DNA of 64,000 nt from Bimastos eiseni (Eukaryota; Annelida; Clitellata; Crassiclitellata; Lumbricidae). The translations under genes were made by a program, and so were the position numbers. This document shows, piece by piece, positions 58,812 to 64,000 of this stretch. Location of the stretch: NCBI GenBank assembly GCA_959347315.1, contig OY365810.1:24244304-24308303 (forward strand). The letters run 5' to 3'. Each line of letters begins with the position of its first letter. Within the stretch, counting starts at the first letter, position 1. The notes below the pieces were generated by a model. That model was not told the DNA's origin. It did no database searches and worked only from the letters and a program-made list of their open reading frames with translations.

Positions 58812-60849
58812 CTGTTGAAAAACATAATAGCTTAGATAATAATGAATGTAGGAATTTTAAACATTTTAAACAAGTCATTATTGCACAATTTACAGTCTGG
58901 CACCTGTGATTGAGAGTGACATAATAGAGATATAAGGGAATAATAAAACAAAACAAGATTCAACATTAATCCTTTCCCGCCTGAATTGTTTTTTTCCAGA
59001 TTGATATGAAATAGATGGTACTTATGTTAGAACAACAATACTGCTAAAAGGGTTATACTTAGCAGAATAAAGTATATATTTTCTGAATCAGCAGACCTCT
59101 GGCTATGAAATGCATATATAGTTTTGAACAACAATTGATTTATATAGCGCCCTGAGATGCCAAATGGCAAAACAGGCAGCAATAAGCAGATCGACACTGC
59201 ATCCAACAACAGTAGGCATAACAAGCTATCGTTTATTGTGTACAAAAGTTGACTATAATAGTATCCCACTATAATAGTGGCTCAGCCTAAACAATATTAT
59301 AAATCCTGAATGTTATATAAGGCAAAAAAAGTAAGTTTTTCACAAATAAGGTGATCTATAGACATGCCCATTTTTTTTTACTAGAGCCTACATAATTTCA
59401 TTTATATTATTTGTTTGCTTGGAATATCAGTAACCAGTCCTATGCTTTCATACAACAAAATCACAAATCTCTGCAACACAATCAAAACACTACATCATGA
59501 CTATCAAGAAATTTACTATCAAGAAAGAGAAAGTCAAAATAAAAAATCCCACTTCATCAACATTCAGAAATGCTCATTCAAATAAATAACAAACAAGGTG
59601 CAACATTCAAATTCGGATCAAATTGCAGCCCAGGTCTAACTCACACGTGCTTCTGGCTATTTATCTATACGTTGTCGATCACATCTTTACCTAAAACTTA
59701 TTCTTTTATAGACGAAAATGCATCGTCGCTCTAATCCAAGACATTGCTAAAAGCCATAGTCAATGGGCTACTTTTACACATTTTTTCTGCTGTTATAACT
59801 CGAAAAATATTTGGTTTATAAAACAAATCTAGTATCAAACGATCGCAAAATTTTCCATAAACACAGCGATTGCTATTTTTAGGTATGACCTAATGGAACT
59901 ATATTTATTTCATAGTCTGACTCAATGCCTCCCATTTTGGGTCACCCGCAACCCGATCCGGCGGGAATGGGTTAATGGTACCCGAGACAAAATTGCTTAT
60001 TTCCTGTTAACCCACACCTCCACTGATTTTCTCACTGTATACATTAAACCATTTGTTTTAAATTGGCCCGCCATGTAATTAGTCCTTTTCACCATCAAAA
60101 CAGCAGGGACATTCTGTTTAAACTCACTTTTGTTACAGTGTCATTCCTGTAACAAGATCATAAGCATAGCTCCTGAATTTTTCTTAATCACTGATTCTAC
60201 CACAATACATCCTAGTCACTGAATAATTAACACTAATGGGAAACGACTTTGAGGACATAATGTTTTAGTCATCCACAGGCTGATCAATGTCTTCTATGGT
60301 AACATATTTGCTAACACATTTATGCATTTGAAAACAGACCTTGATGCTGCAATCATAAAATGATGTAAAATATTGAGGCAATTATCGCGTCTTCGCTCTA
60401 TTCTGCTGCATGCCACTTGCTCATAACAACCATTCAAAGCAATGAACAATGTATGACTTTGTATGACTGTATAATTCGTTCACTGTCCAACTGTACAAAT
60501 GGCCAGCTTTAAGTCGCTATCTAAAAATCTCAAAGCAAACACCTGCACACCACATTAATCAAAAAGGCAATATTTTTTGCTCACACATAACTCCACTTCA
60601 CCAGTACCATAGCAAAAACACAGTCACATCTGATTTCATGTTCTTAAAAGCCTTAAGTACATTGAGAGATGAGAAAAGCAGCCCATTATGCTAACTTCAG
60701 AAGCATCCATGGGTATGAAGTGTCAACGACTTCATTTTCTTAGCCTTGGCATATGAAGGCGGGTGGCAGTTCTCTTCCTTACCGTCTCATCTTCCCTCCG
60801 ACAGCATACACTCAGCCTACTCACTATAGTTCAGCTAGTCATTCACTAA

Positions 60850-61070
60850 TTCATTCTGAGCACTTATTCAGCACCTCTCAAGAACCTACTCATAAGTGCA
60901 CCCAGTCCAGCCACAACTAAATCAAAACGACTTGAGTGACTTGTAAAACTCTGCCGGGTACAACACAAGTGAAGAGCACAGCTCAAGTGGGAGGTCATTC
61001 CAGAAGGAAATAGAAGGAATAGAAAAAGATGCAAGCAAAGCAGTATCAGAATGGCTGCTACAATCCACAC
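60850..61070 (-). pseudogene. LINE 3'-end fragment
   Basis: On the minus strand a frame reads SFSIPSISFWNDLPLELCSS then YKSLKSF and a stop. This is the F-W-N-x-L-P...L-K-x-F end of L2/CR1-type ORF2. Its following 3' sequence resembles 63343-63470, so both are copies of one family. Confidence 0.6.
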
Positions 61071-61073
61071 TGT

Positions 61074-61133
61074 CATGGGTTAATTATTCAAAGGTCATGG
61101 GTTAATTCTTCAAAGGTCATAGGTTAATAGTCT
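61074..61133 (+). repeat. 22-bp tandem with AAAGGTCA half-sites
   Basis: TCATGGGTTAATTATTCAAA followed by GG is repeated 2.6 times. Each unit carries AAAGGTCA, which resembles a nuclear-receptor half-site; the 22-base spacing is longer than that of known direct-repeat response elements, so this may be chance. Confidence 0.8.
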
Positions 61134-61161
61134 ACCACAATTGAAGTAAGTAAATATTCAC

Positions 61162-61307
61162 TTGAGTCTCATGTGTGTTCGAAGCTCCTGGTGAAGTCGG
61201 TCATTTTTTGATGTTGTTGAATTTTTGCCAAGCCACGAAGGAAACTGAATCATCTGACCAATTGATCCACGCATTGACTCACCCGGAATCACACTTGCAA
61301 AAATCGC
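61162..61307 (-). CDS. RFC1: RFC1 exon: AIFASVxPGExMRG...FPSWLGK segment
   Basis: The frame reads AIFASVIPGESMRGSIGQMI, then QFPSWLGKNSTTSKNDRLHQ and ELRTHMRL. It matches the vertebrate A-I-Y-A-S-V-L-P-G-E-L-M-R-G and F-P-S-W-L-G-K-x-S-S-T motifs. The acceptor is CTGTTTAG|GCG and the donor CTCAA|GTGAAT. The exon has 146 bases, enters in phase 0 and leaves in phase 2. The junction with the next exon gives an Asn codon. Confidence 0.95.
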
Positions 61308-61767
61308 CTAAACAGAAAAAAAACCTTCTATATTGTCAATGTCAAAGTGCGGTTGTCATTATCGTGATTACGACATACTTAATGACTCAATCAGTGCAAG
61401 ATCAATACAATAATGACCAAATAAAACAATGAACTTGGTCTTCAATTGGTCTTCTAGTTTGAAGCATTGCAGTACACAAGGTTAATTCCTGGTTCTTACT
61501 GTTGTTGAAGTCTTTGTCATAAGTTCAGCAGAGATAACCAAATACATCCTCCACAAATTTTAGCTGAGATAATGCTGGCAGTCTTCACACTTTTGTCCAC
61601 TGCCTAATGAACTTCTTGTTTCGCTGCGGTGCTCAAGCTATTAGCGCCTCTGAATTAGCTTAATAAATGCTCACTAGATACAAACAATACTTCCCATCAA
61701 TAGGATTTTAGAAACCACACTGATGCAAAATCATTGAAAAAACTTAATCAGAGAACAGATAACAAAC

Positions 61768-61885
61768 CTGAGTAGGCAGTAGATACCAGTTGCCACCCCG
61801 CCGGACATGAGCATCCACTAGGTCCCCCGCAGCAATGCTGTCTGCTGCACGACTGAGACAGCGCAGATGTTTATACACACTTCCT
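61768..61885 (-). CDS. RFC1: RFC1 exon: LSRAADSIxxGDLVD segment
   Basis: The frame reads GSVYKHLRCLSRAADSIAAG, then DLVDAHVRRGGNWYLLPTQ. This corresponds to the human L-S-R-A-A-D-S-I-C-D-G-D-L-V-D and N-W-S-L-L-P-A-Q motifs. The acceptor is TTGATCAG|A; a second AG two bases further on (start 61883) would break the phase. The donor is ACTCAG|GTTTGT. The length of 118 enters in phase 2 and leaves in phase 0. Confidence 0.95.
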
Positions 61886-62977
61886 CTGATCAACAAAACT
61901 CAAATCATGAGAATATGACAACCTGACCTACATCATGCGCTAAATGCCTAACACAGATTGATCATTTGATCAAAAATAAGCATGAATTGGAGAATATGGG
62001 TTCACACAAAACAAGTTGAATTTTTGAGACTAAGTGCAACTAGAAGCGCACTTGTCAAGCAAATAAACATATAGAAAGACCATAGGAAACACTATAGAAA
62101 AAACTATAGAAAAAACTATATCCCCTTTGCTGAATCTTAAGCTATTGACCTGTTGTTCATAAAAAAATAAATTGGACTCCATTTGGTGCTGTTTGCTTCA
62201 GCATGTTCTATTCTAACCACAAAACTGTTGTGATGGGGTTAGGAGCATTTCTGAGTAGCAGTCTTTAAGGTGTGCTATATGAAGTGTTTAATGATTATAT
62301 GAATGAAAACTTATAGCAATAATGAACAGTTATAATAATTTTCACCTCGGAATACATGGAATACGGGACGTGTATACACATCACCAGCGCTCAACGTGTT
62401 CAGCAATAATGCAAAGTTATTGATCTCCATTTAATAACTACTCAAAAAGTCACATAACTCAAAAAACAGCCTGCCCTAGAGGTGTTATTACATCTAATGG
62501 TCCTGTGTCCATTAGCTAATGGTTCTGTGTCTGTTGGGTGGCACGGTGGCTGATTGGTTAGAGCAGTCGGCCCGTAACACTCAGTGTGTGCTGAGCGAGC
62601 AGGTTCGACCCTCATTCGAGGCATCAGTCAGTGTGTAAGTCCTTCGCGCACAACTGCTCTTCAGTACAACTGCAATTGCGCCGTCGAGGCGTGTGCACTT
62701 CTGAGCAAAAGATGTTGGAAGAAAGGCGATATGAAATTTACGAATAAATAAAAATATACACCTACAGTAGACAATATTCCTTACAGGCCTTGCGACATCA
62801 CTGAATGAATCTGGGGCCACTTGTGTTCAAGCTGACGTTGGTATCAAACTCAGCTGTTTGTGACATTGGCATGGGCATACAAATAGGCTTCCCCAGATAT
62901 TGCAAGGAGTCTCTTGGCAGATTCAAACCCACAGGAACTTAATTGAAATGAACTGTCTCTGCTGTAGCATTACTTAC
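61886..62977 (-). other. RFC1: RFC1 intron with SINE copy B
   Basis: It contains the SINE at 62532-62757 and short tandem CTATAGAAAAAA words at 62088-62120. No other feature is seen. Confidence 0.6.
62532..62757 (+). mobile_element. tRNA-derived SINE, copy B
   Basis: The head has an A box (TGGCTGATTGG) and a B box (GGTTCGACCCT), spaced as in a tRNA gene. The body shares AAGTCCTTCGCGCACAAC, GTACAACTGCAATTG, CGTCGAGGCGTG and GCACTTCTGAGCAAAA with copy A (13782-14012). The tail is ACGAATAAATAAAAATA. It lies antisense to RFC1. Both promoter boxes are well preserved, so this copy is younger than copy A. Confidence 0.85.
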
Positions 62978-63132
62978 TTTGCACTGAAGGGTGTGACATG
63001 AATGTAGTTCTCCTGTACAAAAAGTGGTCCTATGCTGTAATCGTGAAAGAATAGGTCACTTTTGTCATTTATTGTCATCTTATTAGTCTCTTCTCCACCT
63101 GCAAAAACTTTTCGACAAACATCAAAGGGACC
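62978..63132 (-). CDS. RFC1: RFC1 exon: GPFDVxRKVF...FFHDYS segment
   Basis: The frame reads GPFDVCRKVFAGGEETNKM, then NDKSDLFFHDYSIGPLFVQE and NYIHVTPF. This is the most conserved stretch of the RFC1 C-terminal domain, nearly identical to the vertebrate protein. The acceptor is GTTTTCAG|GGT and the donor GCAAA|GTAAGT, close to the ideal consensus. The exon has 155 bases, enters in phase 0 and leaves in phase 2. The split Lys codon is completed by the first base of the next exon. Confidence 0.96.
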
Positions 63133-63342
63133 CTGAAAACAGAAAAACCTTTATACAAATCTATCAAATATGCTACAGCTTTTTATTAGGACTGTGTAGA
63201 AATACTAGTTATTCGGAAGGCAGAGGCAAGGTTAAATGCAAGCTGCAAAAACTTGTCTTGCCTTGGCGATTAGCATTTAGAATATTACTCACGAAATTAA
63301 ACCACAATTGCAACTCCAGTTGAAATTTGATTGAACAAACTT

Positions 63343-63475
63343 GATTCACTCACTCTGAACATTTATATAGTGACTCTTCAAAAACTTACTATGGAGCAAT
63401 TCCAGCCCCAGCCATGACTAAAGCAACATGACTAGAGTGACTTGCTGCCAGATGAACGTTAACATTGGTACCATA
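63343..63475 (-). mobile_element. LINE/SINE 3'-end fragment in RFC1 intron
   Basis: The sequence CACTCTGAACATTTATATAG, the CCAGCC...CATGACTAAAGCAACATGAC segment and AGAGTGACTTG parallel 60855-60940 in order and orientation. It is a 3' fragment only. Confidence 0.5.
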
Positions 63476-63728
63476 AAATCAACAAACATCAATAAAAACA
63501 TAAATATTTCTCAGAAATACAGCAACTGGCAAAAAATGCCTTCAACATTCAACTGAAGAAATCAGAAAAGAATACTGCAGATGAGTAATTTGACAGAACT
63601 CAAATTAAACCAACATAAACAGGGATGGCCCAAGATAACCAAAATATAGTATTAGCAGTTAATCATTAATAATAAATCACCAAAAACAGAAATATGAGCT
63701 ACAAAAAATAGATAAATCATGAACTGAC

Positions 63729-63827
63729 TAGATGGAGGTCCTTCTGTGCCTTGTTTGCCTCCTTTTTCAACTGCTCATAACTCAGCGTCTTGTCTTTTAT
63801 TGTCCACATCGATAAATTGTGCAACAC
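63729..63827 (-). CDS. RFC1: RFC1 exon (end of AAA+ lid / start of C-terminal domain)
   Basis: Thirty-three codons read VLHNLSMWTIKDKTLSYEQL and end KAQKDLHL. In the human protein the matching segment is Q-V-L-H-N-L-S-M-W followed by A-K-K-D-I-K-M. It is the link between the AAA+ lid and the RFC1-specific C-terminal domain. On the minus strand the acceptor is ACTTTTAG|GTG and the donor CATCTA|GTCAGT, which is slightly off consensus at the base after GT. Phase is 0 at both ends. It is the most upstream RFC1 exon visible; the 173 bases to its right are intron. Confidence 0.92.
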
Positions 63828-64000
63828 CTAAAAGTAGACATTTGAACAATGAATTCACCAATAAATCAGTGGCTCATTAACCAATCAACTGATCAGTCAT
63901 CAATCAGTTCATTGATCAGTCATGTAACCCATCACTTACTAAACCAAACAACCATCATTCAAGTTATGCTAGTCAAAAAAATTGTCATCACTAGAAGCTT
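63828..64000 (-). other. RFC1: RFC1 intron, continues beyond the window
   Basis: Short ATCA/TCAG-rich words repeat (CAATCAGTTCATTGATCAGTC) with no exon. The upstream RFC1 exons, including the AAA+ ATPase and BRCT parts, must lie to the right. Confidence 0.7.

Larger units (their letters stand above)
58812..61161 (-). other. RFC1: RFC1 intron (2.35 kb)
   Basis: It contains a minus-oriented retroelement tail at 59125-59235 (GCGCTATATAAATCAATTGT on the minus strand), a LINE C-terminal fragment at 60850-61070 and a 22-bp tandem at 61074-61133. The 59240-60800 part is otherwise featureless. Confidence 0.5.
55601..63827 (-). other. RFC1: RFC1 gene, 3' part (last seven coding exons); 5' part beyond window
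   Basis: On the minus strand seven exons give about 353 residues that follow the C-terminal third of the replication factor C large subunit. Exons in transcription order: 63827-63729, 63132-62978, 61885-61768, 61307-61162, 58811-58598, 58106-57897, 55720-55601. All six junctions keep frame (phases 0, 2, 0, 2, 0, 0). RFC1 with RFC2-5 forms the ATP-driven clamp loader that places PCNA on primer-template DNA in the nucleus. The BRCT and AAA+ ATPase parts are not in the window. The gene converges on the glypican gene. Confidence 0.95.

Noticed and set aside
61074..61133. Nuclear-receptor response element
   Set aside because: AAAGGTCA half-sites recur only because of the 22-bp tandem; the spacing does not match known DR elements.

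Overview
This is a eukaryotic (animal) window: two genes are split into short exons by long introns, with GT-AG splice sites and dense simple-sequence repeats. Most of the DNA is intronic or intergenic and AT-rich. LINE 3' ends with GCGCTATATAAAT-type tails, tRNA-derived SINEs, small hAT elements and a strong excess of the palindrome TAGGCCTA suggest a marine invertebrate, perhaps a deuterostome. The species is not identifiable from the sequence alone.

Layout: 1-8429 is gene-free flank with microsatellites, a hAT-type element and a decayed LINE. From 8430 to 48942 (+) lies a seven-exon glypican gene of the GPC3/GPC5 type. It encodes a GPI-anchored heparan sulfate proteoglycan core of roughly 680 residues. 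Its introns hold nearly all of the large satellites: a 0.9-kb GGAT array with higher-order structure, a 1.06-kb CAC/CAT array, and a 0.4-kb GTAT array. 48943-55600 is intergenic. From 55601 to the right edge (-) lie the last seven coding exons of RFC1, the large subunit of replication factor C. The two genes are convergent (tail to tail) and functionally unrelated: one is a cell-surface morphogen co-receptor, the other the nuclear PCNA clamp loader.

Exon calls rest on protein family resemblance plus splice-phase bookkeeping. All six visible RFC1 junctions and the four glypican junctions from exon 3 to exon 7 keep frame exactly. Glypican exon 2 does not: its two conserved halves lie in different reading frames and neither end fits its neighbours. 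This is the main coding anomaly. The second striking feature is in RFC1, where the last ~36 bases of one exon and its 5' splice site are repeated three more times in tandem in the following intron. I found no RNA gene, CRISPR array, prokaryotic feature or viral gene, and no convincing evidence of a wholly new system. The interest lies in the disrupted exon, the splice-site duplication, the mobile elements with intact target-site duplications, and the nested satellite architecture.
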